Source of the DNA: Aliihoeflea aestuarii
GTDB taxonomy: Bacteria; Pseudomonadota; Alphaproteobacteria; Rhizobiales; Rhizobiaceae
Length of the DNA stretch: 64,000 bases
NCBI RefSeq assembly: GCF_024105665.1
Contig: NZ_JAAAMK010000001.1
Location: forward strand, 310,001-374,000
Reading direction: 5' to 3'
Shown: positions 9,436 through 17,872 of the stretch, piece after piece
Position numbering within the stretch: position 1 is the first letter of the stretch
How the letters are laid out: every line of letters starts with the position of its first letter
Made by a program: the position numbers and the translations under genes
The notes under the pieces: model-generated
Database searches by the model: none
What the model saw: the letters and a program-made list of their open reading frames with translations, nothing else
Told to the model about the DNA's origin: nothing

Positions 9436-9570
9436 ATGACCGCCGTGCGTGCAGCCCTGATCACCCTTTCCATGCTTTCCGGTATCCTGCTTTGGGGCGC
9501 GGGCATCTATGCGGCCGACGCCGCCGGCGATCAGGTAGTCGACGGCTACGGCGTCGTCGCCTCCGAATAG
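9436..9570 (+). CDS. Small putative membrane or exported protein (44 aa)
   Basis: This short frame begins MTAVRAALITLSML and runs through a single hydrophobic segment (LITLSMLSGILLWGAGIYAA) followed by a short acidic tail. An AGGAAC sequence at 9422-9427 can serve as ribosome-binding site. It stops three bases before the 3' end of the convergent phosphatase gene. The 241 bases upstream hold no other gene, only a small 7-bp hairpin at 9203-9220. The codon choices are ordinary for the region. No family is recognised, and it may be a signal-anchored micro-protein or a chance frame. Confidence 0.45.
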   Translation: MTAVRAALITLSMLSGILLWGAGIYAADAAGDQVVDGYGVVASE

Positions 9571-9573
9571 TTT

Positions 9574-10314
9574 TCAGCGCTGGCTGCGCATAAAGCGCTT
9601 GGTTCGTCCTTCCATGACCATGGAAGTCAAACGGCCCGTAGCGAAAGCGCATGTATCCAGATTGACGCGATTCGCCAGGATTTCGGGCTGGTGATTCGGC
9701 GTGTGGGCGTGAATGACGAGCTTGGGATGCAATCCCCGGTGGTCGAGGAACTCACCCCTGATCCAGATAAGATCGTGTTCGACCTGCCGGTCCAGCGGAA
9801 CGCCGGGCCTGATGCCGGCATGACAGAAAAAGAAATCCCCAAAATTCACGGAAAGCCGTAGCCCGTTCAGGAATGCCAGATGCGTTTGCGGCACGACCGC
9901 GAGCAGTTCACGCTGACCACGAAGAACGGTTCGATCGTCCCGAAAATCGATCTGGACGCCGTAGGAGCGCGCCGTCGCGGCCCCGTCGAAATCGGCGAAC
10001 TGATGCCAGTTTGTCGGATCGGCAAGAAAACCGGCGAAGACCTTATCGTGATTGCCCTCGAGCGCGATGTTGCGCGGATCGGCCTCGACGCGCGCGGCGA
10101 GCGTTTCGAGCACGCGGGCGCTTTCGGGACCGCGATCGACATAGTCGCCAAGATAGACCACCCGCCAGTCCGCCGGCCTGTCGCGGGCAATCTCGGCTTC
10201 GATTTTTGCGAGAAGATCAGTTAGGCAATCGGCGCGTCCGTGGATGTCACCGATTGCGTAGATGCGCATTCCGTCGGGCGTTGCGGCGTCGTCGTAAGTG
10301 ACGCCGCCGCTCAT
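9574..10314 (-). CDS. Serine/threonine protein phosphatase-like metallophosphoesterase
   Basis: This 246-residue protein has the full PPP-type metallophosphoesterase signature: GDIHG (about residue 20), GDYVDRGPES, GNHD, a later HAGIRPG, and HAHTPN in the C-terminal third. These motifs coordinate two metal ions and hydrolyse phosphate monoesters. Related bacterial proteins include PrpA/PrpB and diadenosine-tetraphosphatase-like enzymes; the substrate is not known. The start chosen (MSGGVTYDDAATPDG) lies one base past the lutC stop, so it is probably co-transcribed as the last gene of lutABC. An alternative start is the ATG directly before RIYAIGD. A phosphatase downstream of lactate oxidation genes has no obvious metabolic link. 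Confidence 0.87.
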   Translation of the reverse strand: MSGGVTYDDAATPDGMRIYAIGDIHGRADCLTDLLAKIEAEIARDRPADWRVVYLGDYVDRGPESARVLETLAARVEADPRNIALEGNHDKVFAGFLADPTNWHQFADFDGAATARSYGVQIDFRDDRTVLRGQRELLAVVPQTHLAFLNGLRLSVNFGDFFFCHAGIRPGVPLDRQVEHDLIWIRGEFLDHRGLHPKLVIHAHTPNHQPEILANRVNLDTCAFATGRLTSMVMEGRTKRFMRSQR

Positions 10315-10315
10315 C

Positions 10316-10984
10316 TCACCCCTCGACGATGAAGACGTGCAGCGCGCGCGGGCCATGTGCGCCGAGCAGCATCTTCTGCTCGATGTCGCCTGAGCGCGAC
10401 GGGCCGGTGATCATGTTCAAGGTTCGCGGCATCACACCCTTGCCGAACCTGTCGCGGATATTGGCGAGCACCGTTTCGAGATCGCCCGCCACATCCTTCG
10501 CATCGACCACGACGAGATGATGTTCGGGCAGGAAGTTCACCGTCGTCGGATTGTCCGGTCCCGAATGCAGCACCAGCGTTCCAGTCTCGGCGATCGCTCC
10601 GAATGCGTGGCTCAGTCCCGCTTCGTCGCTCCCGTCTGAGGGACCGTCACGCACTTCGAGCGCCGGCTGGCTGGACCAGTGCGAGCCGCGAAGGCGTGGA
10701 TCGCCGCCCATGCGTATCGAGGCCGGCAGGTTCTTGGACCGCAGATAGGAGGCCACCGCCGCCGGCAGATCGGCATGCGAGGCAAGACGTTCGGTCGTGG
10801 AGAAGACCTTTGCAGCCTGTGCCTCGAACAGAGCGACACGCTCGGCATCGGCCAGTTGTCCACGCGCCGGGATGAGACCGCGCGGGGCACTGCGAAGTCT
10901 TTCGTCCACGGCTGTCTTTCGGTCTCCCGCGCCCGCGTTCAACGATGCACGCACCTTGTTCAGGATCGCCTCGCGCCCGCTCAT
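10316..10984 (-). CDS. lutC: LutC/YkgG-family L-lactate utilisation protein
   Basis: This is the third component of the LutABC-type L-lactate oxidising complex, which converts L-lactate to pyruvate without the classical LldD flavoprotein. The 222-residue product has the YkgG/LutC fold features, including GAIAETGTLVL near the middle and the C-terminal GPSRSGDIEQ and GAHGPRALHV segments. The start chosen (MSGREAILNKVR) overlaps the lutB stop by an ATGA, implying translational coupling. Order lutA-lutB-lutC is the usual one. Confidence 0.93.
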   Translation of the reverse strand: MSGREAILNKVRASLNAGAGDRKTAVDERLRSAPRGLIPARGQLADAERVALFEAQAAKVFSTTERLASHADLPAAVASYLRSKNLPASIRMGGDPRLRGSHWSSQPALEVRDGPSDGSDEAGLSHAFGAIAETGTLVLHSGPDNPTTVNFLPEHHLVVVDAKDVAGDLETVLANIRDRFGKGVMPRTLNMITGPSRSGDIEQKMLLGAHGPRALHVFIVEG

Positions 10985-12417
10985 GAAGATACCTCCTGCT
11001 TGAGCGCTTCTCGCTGCGCCCATTGCTGCATGAAGGTGCGCCCTTCAGGTGCCGGCAGCTCGCGATATTTCGTCCAGCCGCCCGCAAAGGGCAGCCAGGA
11101 GAAGCGCCGTTTGGCGCCACCCAACATGGAAAGCGCCGGAATGCCGAACGAGGCGAAGAACCGGTAGAGACGCGGTCGTCTTGCGAAAAACGCCCAGCTT
11201 TTCAAACCATAGCGTGCGACGGCAGGGTTCAGGCCACGTTCGAACTCGCGCTCGCGCCAGTGTCGCATCATCTTCGGCAGCGGGATGCGCATCGGGCAGA
11301 CGCTTTCGCAGCGCCCGCAAAAGGTCGACGCGTTGGGCAGGTGGCCGCCCTTGTCGACGCCGATCAGCGACGGCGTCAGCACCGCGCCCATCGGGCCGGG
11401 ATAGACCCAGCCATACGCATGGCCGCCGACCGCGTGATAGACCGGGCAGTGGTTCATGCAGGCGCCGCAGCGGATGCAGCGCAGCATCTCCTGAAACTCG
11501 GTGCCGAGCATGGAGGAGCGGCCATTGTCGAGCAGGACGACATGGTATTCGTCCGGCCCATCGGGATCGCTTTCGCGGCGCCCACCCGTCGAAACCGTCG
11601 TGTAGACGCTCATCTCCTGCCCCGTGGCCGAGCGCGCCAGAAGGCGAAGGATTTGCGCTGCGTCTTCGAGGGTCGGCACGACCTTTTCGATCGAGGCGAT
11701 GACGACATGGACGCGCGGCAGGATCTGCGTCAGGTCGCCATTGCCCTCATTCGTGACGATGATCGAAGAGCCTGTCTCCGCGACGAGGAAGTTCGCGCCG
11801 GTGATGCCGAGATCGGCCTTGAAATATTCGGCACGAAGGACCGCGCGCGCCTCCGTCAAAAGCTTCTCATGCTCGACCAATTTGCGGTCTGCCGGCAGAT
11901 GCGTATGGACGCGGCGGAAATCTGCCTCGATCTGCTCCTTGTTCAGATGCACGGCCGGCGCGATGATGTGGCTGGGGTGTTCGCCGCGAAGCTGGATGAT
12001 GTATTCGCCAAGATCGGTCTCGACCGGGCGCACGCCCGCTTCTTCAAGCGCATCGTTCAGCGCGATCTCCTCCGAGATCATCGACTTGCCCTTGGTGACC
12101 GTTTTCACGCCGCGCGTCTTGCACAGATCGAGGATGATATTGCGCGCATCCTCGGCCGTCTGCGCCCAATGAACGTGTCCGCCAGCTTTCTTGACCTGCT
12201 CCTCGTAGGCTTCGAGGTAAAGGTCGAGATGGGCGAGCGTGTGGTCCTTGATCGCCTTGCCGTTGTCGCGCAATGCGTCGAATTCGGGCAGCGCATCGAC
12301 GGCCTTCGTGCGCTTGTCGATGAAGCCGGCGCGTACATTGCCCAGAGCCTTCTGGAGTTGCGCATCCGACAACGCCTGGACGGAGTTCTTCTTGAAGGAA
12401 GGAGAGGTGATCTGCAT
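10981..12417 (-). CDS. lutB: Iron-sulfur protein LutB (L-lactate utilisation)
   Basis: LutB is the central electron-transfer subunit of the LutABC L-lactate oxidation system. The 478-residue protein has an N-terminal LutC-like fold (LUD domain, with TKGKSMISEE and the GANFLVAETGSSIIV segment), followed by two [4Fe-4S] ferredoxin motifs, CIRCGACMNHCP at about residue 312 and CGRCESVCPM at about 369. The C-terminal part carries the DUF3390-type tail. The ATG shares one base with the TAA stop of lutA, and the gene overlaps lutC. The operon runs opposite to glcD, so two 2-hydroxyacid oxidation systems diverge from one control region. Confidence 0.95.
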   Translation of the reverse strand: MQITSPSFKKNSVQALSDAQLQKALGNVRAGFIDKRTKAVDALPEFDALRDNGKAIKDHTLAHLDLYLEAYEEQVKKAGGHVHWAQTAEDARNIILDLCKTRGVKTVTKGKSMISEEIALNDALEEAGVRPVETDLGEYIIQLRGEHPSHIIAPAVHLNKEQIEADFRRVHTHLPADRKLVEHEKLLTEARAVLRAEYFKADLGITGANFLVAETGSSIIVTNEGNGDLTQILPRVHVVIASIEKVVPTLEDAAQILRLLARSATGQEMSVYTTVSTGGRRESDPDGPDEYHVVLLDNGRSSMLGTEFQEMLRCIRCGACMNHCPVYHAVGGHAYGWVYPGPMGAVLTPSLIGVDKGGHLPNASTFCGRCESVCPMRIPLPKMMRHWREREFERGLNPAVARYGLKSWAFFARRPRLYRFFASFGIPALSMLGGAKRRFSWLPFAGGWTKYRELPAPEGRTFMQQWAQREALKQEVSS

Positions 12418-13211
12418 TACAATTTCCCTCCGACCGGCGGCTGATCGGTCATTCCCGCGAGAACTTCGGCAACATGGCGCACCTCGATTGCCGAGCCTTC
12501 GCGCTGCAGCTTGCCAGCCATGTTCATCAGGCAGCCGAGATCGCCCGCCAAAAGCATATCAGCGCCCGCGACCTCGATATTCGACGTCTTCTTCGTCACG
12601 ATCGCGTTGGAGATGTCCGAATATTTGACGCAGAACGTGCCGCCGAAACCGCAGCACACATCCGCCTCTTCCATCTCGGCGATCTTCAGCCCTTCGACGC
12701 TTTGCAAGAGCTTGCGCGGCTGGTCGCGAATGCCGAGCTCACGCAGGCCCGAGCAGGAATCGTGGTAGGTGGCGGTCGCGGAGAGTTTCGCGTCGACGCC
12801 CTGGATGCGCAATTCGTCGGCGAGGAAAGAGACGAGTTCGTGGACCTTCTTCGAGAACTCGCCAGCGCGGCTTTCCCAAACCGCATCGCCCGTGAACAGC
12901 GCCGGATAGTGCTTCTTGAGCATCGACGCGCAGGAGCCGGACGGGGCGACGACGTAGTCGAATTCCTCGAACGCGGCGATGGTCGCTTTCGCGATCTCGC
13001 GCGTATCGTCCCGGTCGCCGGAATTATAGGCCGGCTGCCCGCAGCAGGTCTGGGCGGCAGGCACATCGACGCTGCATCCCGCGTCTTCCATGAGCTTGAC
13101 GGCAGCAAAGCCGACGCTCGGCCGGAAAAGATCGACGAGGCAGGTGACGAACAGCCCGACATGCGGACGCGTTTTTACTTGGTGTTGCAAAGTGGTTCCC
13201 GAAACATTCAA
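12417..13211 (-). CDS. lutA: (Fe-S)-binding protein LutA (L-lactate utilisation)
   Basis: LutA is a CCG-domain protein of the LutABC L-lactate oxidation system, related to heterodisulfide reductase subunit B and to the C-terminal half of GlcF. Two cysteine-rich CCG motifs are visible, TCCGQPAYNSG in the first half and CCGFGGTFCVKY in the second, with further cysteines in DSCSGLRELG. No ATG is available near the conserved beginning (HVGLFVTCLVDLF). The best starts are TTG at 13211, giving 264 residues, or a second TTG eight codons in. The first start lies inside one arm of a 9-bp inverted repeat that may be an operator. Confidence 0.92.
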   Translation of the reverse strand: MNVSGTTLQHQVKTRPHVGLFVTCLVDLFRPSVGFAAVKLMEDAGCSVDVPAAQTCCGQPAYNSGDRDDTREIAKATIAAFEEFDYVVAPSGSCASMLKKHYPALFTGDAVWESRAGEFSKKVHELVSFLADELRIQGVDAKLSATATYHDSCSGLRELGIRDQPRKLLQSVEGLKIAEMEEADVCCGFGGTFCVKYSDISNAIVTKKTSNIEVAGADMLLAGDLGCLMNMAGKLQREGSAIEVRHVAEVLAGMTDQPPVGGKL

Positions 13212-13259
13212 CTGGCCGGCACGATAAGCTGCGGGCCTCCTTTTTCAATAGGCCAGTTG
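13209..13259. promoter_or_regulatory. Inverted repeat in the lutA-glcD divergent control region
   Basis: CAACTGGCC at 13209-13217 and its exact complement GGCCAGTTG at 13251-13259 bracket the middle of the 85-base divergent intergenic region. One arm covers the lutA start codon. ACTGG/CCAGT half-sites of this kind resemble those of FadR-type GntR regulators such as LldR and GlcC, but no such regulator is encoded in the window. The operator role is inference. Confidence 0.5.
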
Positions 13260-13296
13260 GGCGCACGCGGTTATAAGGCGAGACGGAGGACCTGCA

Positions 13297-14793
13297 ATGA
13301 CCGGATTGACCATGCCCGCGCCCGACGCGGCAACGATGTCGCGCCGTGCCGAAATCGTCGCGGACATGCGCATCATCGTGCCGGGCGAAGGCGTGGTCGA
13401 GGCCGAACATGCCATGCGCGCCTTCGAAAGCGACGGGCTGACCGCGTACCGCCAGTTGCCGCTGGTCGTCGTGCTTCCGGAGACGACCGCACAGGTCTCG
13501 CGCATTCTCAAATATTGCAGCGAGCGCAACATCCGCGTCGTGCCGCGCGGCTCGGGCACCTCACTTTCGGGCGGCGCGCTGCCGCTGGAAGACGCCGTGC
13601 TTCTCGTCATGAGCCGGTTCAACCGCATTCTCGATATCGACTATGCCAACCGAACGGTCGTTGCGCAGCCGGGCGTGACCAATCTCGGCATCACCAAGGC
13701 CGTGGAGGCCGAAGGCTTCTACTACGCGCCCGACCCATCCTCGCAGATCGCCTGCTCGATCGGCGGCAATGTCGCGGAAAATTCCGGCGGTGTGCACTGC
13801 CTCAAATACGGGCTGACGTCCAACAACGTGCTGGGCATCGAAATGGTGCTGATCGACGGTGAGGTGATTCGGCTCGGCGGCAAGCATCTCGATTCGGAAA
13901 GCTACGATCTTCTCGGTCTGATGACTGGATCGGAAGGGCTGCTCGGCGTCGTCACCGAAGTCACGGTGCGCATATTGCAGAAGCCGGAAGCCGCGCGCGC
14001 TTTGCTGATCGGCTTCCCCACCTCCGAACAGGGCGGTCAATGCGTTGCCGACATCATCGGCGCGGGCATCATCCCCGGCGGCATGGAAATGATGGACCGA
14101 CCCGCGATCCATGCGGCCGAAGCCTTCGTCCATGCAGGCTATCCCATGGATGTCGAGGCGCTGCTGATCGTCGAACTCGACGGGCCGATGGCCGAGATCG
14201 ACCATCTGATCGGCGAGGTGGAGCGACTTGCCGCGCAAAACGGTTCGACCACCTGCCGCATTTCGCAATCGGACGAGGAGCGCGCGATTTTCTGGGCCGG
14301 GCGCAAGGCCGCCTTCCCGGCCGTCGGGCGCATCTCGCCGGACTATTACTGCATGGACGGCACGATCCCGCGCAAGGAATTGCCGACGGTTCTTGCCCGC
14401 ATGCGCGAACTGTCCGAGCAATACGGGCTCGGCGTCGCCAACGTCTTCCATGCGGGCGACGGCAATCTGCATCCGCTGATCCTCTACGACGCGAACAAGC
14501 AAGGTCAGCTCGAAAAAGCCGAAGCCTTCGGCGCGGACATTTTACGGCTGTGCGTCGAGGTCGGCGGCGTCCTGACCGGTGAACACGGCGTCGGCGTCGA
14601 AAAACGCGATTTGATGCCCGAAATGTTCACCGAGATTGATCTGAACCAGCAAATCCGCGTCAAATGCGCGTTCGACCCCGACCATCTGCTGAACCCCGGC
14701 AAGGTATTTCCGCAACTTCACCGCTGCGCCGAACTCGGCCGCATGCACATCCATCGCGGGCAAGTGCCGTTTCCAGACATTCCGAGATTTTGA
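13297..14793 (+). CDS. glcD: Glycolate oxidase, FAD subunit GlcD
   Basis: GlcD is the FAD-linked catalytic subunit of the GlcDEF glycolate oxidase, which oxidises glycolate (and D-lactate in relatives) to glyoxylate. The 498-residue protein shows the PCMH-type FAD domain (VVPRGSGTSLSGGALPLED, then CSIGGNVAENSGG) and the C-terminal FAD-oxidase domain ending with HAGDGNLHP and GEHGVGVEKR. A strong CGGAGGA ribosome-binding site precedes the ATG. It heads an operon with an ASCH-domain gene, glcE and glcF, and is divergent from lutABC. Glyoxylate produced here can feed the glyoxylate-shunt pool together with isocitrate lyase at 52 kb. Confidence 0.95.
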   Translation: MTGLTMPAPDAATMSRRAEIVADMRIIVPGEGVVEAEHAMRAFESDGLTAYRQLPLVVVLPETTAQVSRILKYCSERNIRVVPRGSGTSLSGGALPLEDAVLLVMSRFNRILDIDYANRTVVAQPGVTNLGITKAVEAEGFYYAPDPSSQIACSIGGNVAENSGGVHCLKYGLTSNNVLGIEMVLIDGEVIRLGGKHLDSESYDLLGLMTGSEGLLGVVTEVTVRILQKPEAARALLIGFPTSEQGGQCVADIIGAGIIPGGMEMMDRPAIHAAEAFVHAGYPMDVEALLIVELDGPMAEIDHLIGEVERLAAQNGSTTCRISQSDEERAIFWAGRKAAFPAVGRISPDYYCMDGTIPRKELPTVLARMRELSEQYGLGVANVFHAGDGNLHPLILYDANKQGQLEKAEAFGADILRLCVEVGGVLTGEHGVGVEKRDLMPEMFTEIDLNQQIRVKCAFDPDHLLNPGKVFPQLHRCAELGRMHIHRGQVPFPDIPRF

Positions 14794-14795
14794 GC

Positions 14796-15368
14796 ATGTT
14801 GTTCAAGCGCGCGATGCTGGACCGAATCGAGAAGGGCGAGGTCACGCTCGCCTTTCGTCGCTGGAAACGGCCGACAGTCCAAGCCGAAGGGCGGTTGCGT
14901 ACAGCAATCGGAGTGCTACGCATCGGCAAGGTCGAGCGAATCGACGATGAAGCTATTGATGCAAAGGACGCCGTTTCTGCGGGATTTGCCGATCAAGACG
15001 CCGCCCGCATCTCGCTCGCAAACCACGGCGGCGACATCTACCGGGTAGAGATAATCGGTATCGAGCCCGACGCGCGCGTGACGCTGCGCGAAAATGTGAA
15101 TCCCGAAGAGGCCGAGTTGACGATGATCCGGACGTTTCTGGAAGGCCCGAACGGCACGGCGCGATATCTACGCATACTCGAGGCCGTCGGGAAGGATGCC
15201 GCCCGCCCCGCCGGCGAGATCGCTTCACGACTCGGACTGGAAAAGGAAACGTTCAAACGCGATGTTCGCAAGCTGAAAGAACTGGGCCTCACCGAAAGCC
15301 TCGATGTCGGTTACAGGCTGTCGCCTCGGGGACAGGCTGCTCTGCGCGATCGAAAGCAGAAAACATGA
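14796..15368 (+). CDS. ASCH-domain and winged-helix protein inside the glc operon
   Basis: This 190-residue protein appears to have two domains. Residues 1 to about 100 resemble an ASCH domain (MLFKRAMLDRIEKGEVTLAF, then RRWKRPT and GVLRIGKVERI), a PUA-like fold proposed to bind RNA or nucleotides. Residues from about 125 to the end look like a winged helix, with AGEIASRLGLEKETFKRD, RKLKELGLTESL and GYRLSPRGQAAL. Its ATG lies two bases after the glcD stop and its last codon overlaps the glcE start, so it is embedded in the operon. Placement suggests a regulator of glycolate metabolism, but this is inference. The ASCH assignment is by eye and should be tested by profile search. Confidence 0.72.
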   Translation: MLFKRAMLDRIEKGEVTLAFRRWKRPTVQAEGRLRTAIGVLRIGKVERIDDEAIDAKDAVSAGFADQDAARISLANHGGDIYRVEIIGIEPDARVTLRENVNPEEAELTMIRTFLEGPNGTARYLRILEAVGKDAARPAGEIASRLGLEKETFKRDVRKLKELGLTESLDVGYRLSPRGQAALRDRKQKT

Positions 15369-16567
15369 CCACTTTCACCCCCGCCTCCGCCGCCGAAGTG
15401 CTCGACGCCGTTTCATGGGCCGTATCCGAAGAAACGCCGCTCGAAATCCTCGGTCATGGTTCCAAACGCGATATCGGACGGCCGGCGCAGACGGAGCATG
15501 CGATCGATATGTCCGGGCTGGCGGGCGTGACGCTTTATGAGCCGGAAGAGCTGGTGTTGTCGGCGCGCGCAGGGACGCCGCTCGCCGAGATCGAGGCTCT
15601 GTTGAAGGAGCATCGGCAGGAACTTGCGTTTGAGCCGATGGATTACGGCCCGTTACTTGGCGGCGAAGAAGGACGAGGGACGATCGGGGGAACGCTCGCG
15701 GCAAACCTTTCGGGTCCGCGAAGGCTGAAGTCCGGGGCGGCGCGCGACCATATTCTCGGCATCCATGCCGTTTCGGGGCGCGGGGAAGCGTTCAAATCCG
15801 GCGGGCGTGTCGTCAAGAACGTGACGGGCTACGATCTTTCCAAGGGAATGGCCGGTTCGTGGGGCACGCTTGCCGTGCTGACCGACGTGACGTTCAAGGT
15901 GCTGCCGGCAGCCGAGACGGAAAAGACGTTCGTCCTGCGCGGCCTGGACGATGGTCCCGCCGCTTTCGCGATGGCGGCGGCGATGGGTTCGAGCGCCGAG
16001 ATTTCCTCTGCCGCGCATCTGCCGCGGAGCGTGACCGGACGCGTGCTGGATGGTGCGTTGAAAGGCGGGGCCTCGACGCTTCTGCGCCTCGAAGGCTTCG
16101 GTCCATCGGTCGAATACAGGCTTCGGACGCTGACGGGCCTGCTTGCCTCGCAAGGCGAGACGGAAGTTCTGGACGAGGCCCAATCGCGTCAGGTCTGGCG
16201 TGAAATCCGCGATTGCAAACCCTATGCGGACGGGACGCAGCGGCCCGTCTGGCGCATCTCCATGACGCCGTCCGAGGCTTACAAAATGGTGGCCGAGCTT
16301 CGCCTTCATGCAGGCGTCGACGTCTTCTATGACTGGCAAGGCGGTCTCGTCTGGGCGCGGATGGAAGCCGAGCCCCAGGCCGAGGGTATTCGCGCTTTGA
16401 TCGCGCATTTCGGCGGCGGCCATGCGACGCTGGTGCGAGCACCGGCGAGCTACCGGGCGTCAGGCGCGGTCTTCCAGCCACAGCCGCCGGCGCTCGGCGC
16501 GCTGTCGCGCCGGCTCAAAGAGCAGTTCGATCCTGCCGGCATTCTCAATCCGGGACGGATGAACTGA
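15365..16567 (+). CDS. glcE: Glycolate oxidase subunit GlcE
   Basis: GlcE is the second FAD-binding subunit of glycolate oxidase. The 400-residue protein contains a PCMH-type FAD domain (EILGHGSKRDIGRP at the start, GGTLAANLSGPRR near residue 105, and GGRVVKNVTGYDLSKGMAGS near 145) and the shortened GlcE C-terminus ending NPGRMN. It overlaps the ASCH-domain gene upstream and shares one base with the glcF start, so the three are translationally coupled. Confidence 0.93.
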   Translation: MTTFTPASAAEVLDAVSWAVSEETPLEILGHGSKRDIGRPAQTEHAIDMSGLAGVTLYEPEELVLSARAGTPLAEIEALLKEHRQELAFEPMDYGPLLGGEEGRGTIGGTLAANLSGPRRLKSGAARDHILGIHAVSGRGEAFKSGGRVVKNVTGYDLSKGMAGSWGTLAVLTDVTFKVLPAAETEKTFVLRGLDDGPAAFAMAAAMGSSAEISSAAHLPRSVTGRVLDGALKGGASTLLRLEGFGPSVEYRLRTLTGLLASQGETEVLDEAQSRQVWREIRDCKPYADGTQRPVWRISMTPSEAYKMVAELRLHAGVDVFYDWQGGLVWARMEAEPQAEGIRALIAHFGGGHATLVRAPASYRASGAVFQPQPPALGALSRRLKEQFDPAGILNPGRMN

Positions 16568-17868
16568 TGCAGACTTCCTTCTCCCTCGCCCAGCTTGCCG
16601 ATCCGCATGTCGCCGAATCGGAAAAGATCCTGCGCACCTGCGTCCATTGCGGGTTCTGCACCGCGACCTGTCCAACCTATGTCACGCTCGGCAATGAACT
16701 CGACAGTCCGCGCGGGCGCATCTATCTGATCAAGGACATGCTGGAGAACGACCGTCCGGCAGACGATACGGTCGTCACCCATATCGACCGGTGCCTGTCC
16801 TGCCTGTCGTGCATGACGACCTGCCCGTCGGGCGTCCATTACATGCATCTGGTCGATCATGCCCGCGCGCATATCGAGAAGACCTACCGGAGGCCGTTTC
16901 TCGATCGCATGGTCCGTTCGCTGCTGGCGGCCACCCTGCCCTATCCGAACCGGATGCGTGCGAGCCTGAAGCTTGCCGGGTTCGGGCGCGCGTTTTCGAG
17001 TGTGTTCCGTTCGGTGCCGGGCCTGAAGCCGCTCGCCGCCATGCTCGACCTCGCGCCCAAATCGGTGCCTACCGCTTCGCCCGTTTCGAAACCGGGCACG
17101 CATGATGCGCAAGGGGAGCGTAAAGGCCGTGTCGCCCTCCTGACAGGTTGCGCGCAATCTGTTCTCGACCCCGGCATCAACGAGGCGACGGTGCGACTTT
17201 TGAACCGTCTCGGCGTCGAGGTCGTGGTGCCGCAGGGCGAAGGCTGTTGCGGCGCGCTCGTCCACCACATGGGCCGCGAAGACGACGCGCTCGATGCCGC
17301 GCGGCGCAATGTCGATGTGTGGGCGCGGCAGATCGAGAACGGCGGGCTCGACGCCATCGTCATCACGGCGTCCGGCTGCGGCACGACGATCAAGGATTAC
17401 GGCTTCATGCTACGGCTCGATCCGGCCTATGCGCAAAAGGCGGCGCGCGTTTCAGAACTCGCCAAGGACGTGACCGAATATCTCGCCACGCTCGATCTGC
17501 CTGCGCCCGCGATCCAGCCCCATCTCACCGTTGCCTATCATTCGGCCTGCTCGATGCAGCACGGTCAGAAGATCGTGCGTCAGCCGAAGGAGTTGCTGAA
17601 GGCCGCCGGCTTTGCCGTGCGCGAGCCGCTCGAAGGGCATTTGTGCTGCGGTTCGGCCGGCACGTACAACATTCTCCAGCCGGAGATTTCCAGCCGCCTG
17701 CGAGAGCGCAAGGTCAGGAACATCGAGGCGACCGGCGCCGATATCGTCGCGACCGGAAATATCGGCTGCATGACGCAGATCGCGTCGGGCTCCGCTCTGC
17801 CGGTCGTGCACACTGTCGCGTTGCTCGACTGGGCGTATGGCGGGCCGAAGCCCGCCTCCCTGACCTAA
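16567..17868 (+). CDS. glcF: Glycolate oxidase iron-sulfur subunit GlcF
   Basis: GlcF passes electrons from the flavin subunits to the quinone pool. The 433-residue protein has two [4Fe-4S] motifs near the N-terminus, CVHCGFCTATCP (about residue 25) and CLSCLSCMTTCP (about residue 77), followed by two CCG domains with GEGCCGALVHHMG and HLCCGSAGTYN. The start overlaps the glcE stop by one base. It ends the operon four bases before the convergent TctC-type gene. Confidence 0.95.
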   Translation: MQTSFSLAQLADPHVAESEKILRTCVHCGFCTATCPTYVTLGNELDSPRGRIYLIKDMLENDRPADDTVVTHIDRCLSCLSCMTTCPSGVHYMHLVDHARAHIEKTYRRPFLDRMVRSLLAATLPYPNRMRASLKLAGFGRAFSSVFRSVPGLKPLAAMLDLAPKSVPTASPVSKPGTHDAQGERKGRVALLTGCAQSVLDPGINEATVRLLNRLGVEVVVPQGEGCCGALVHHMGREDDALDAARRNVDVWARQIENGGLDAIVITASGCGTTIKDYGFMLRLDPAYAQKAARVSELAKDVTEYLATLDLPAPAIQPHLTVAYHSACSMQHGQKIVRQPKELLKAAGFAVREPLEGHLCCGSAGTYNILQPEISSRLRERKVRNIEATGADIVATGNIGCMTQIASGSALPVVHTVALLDWAYGGPKPASLT

Positions 17869-17872
17869 CAGA

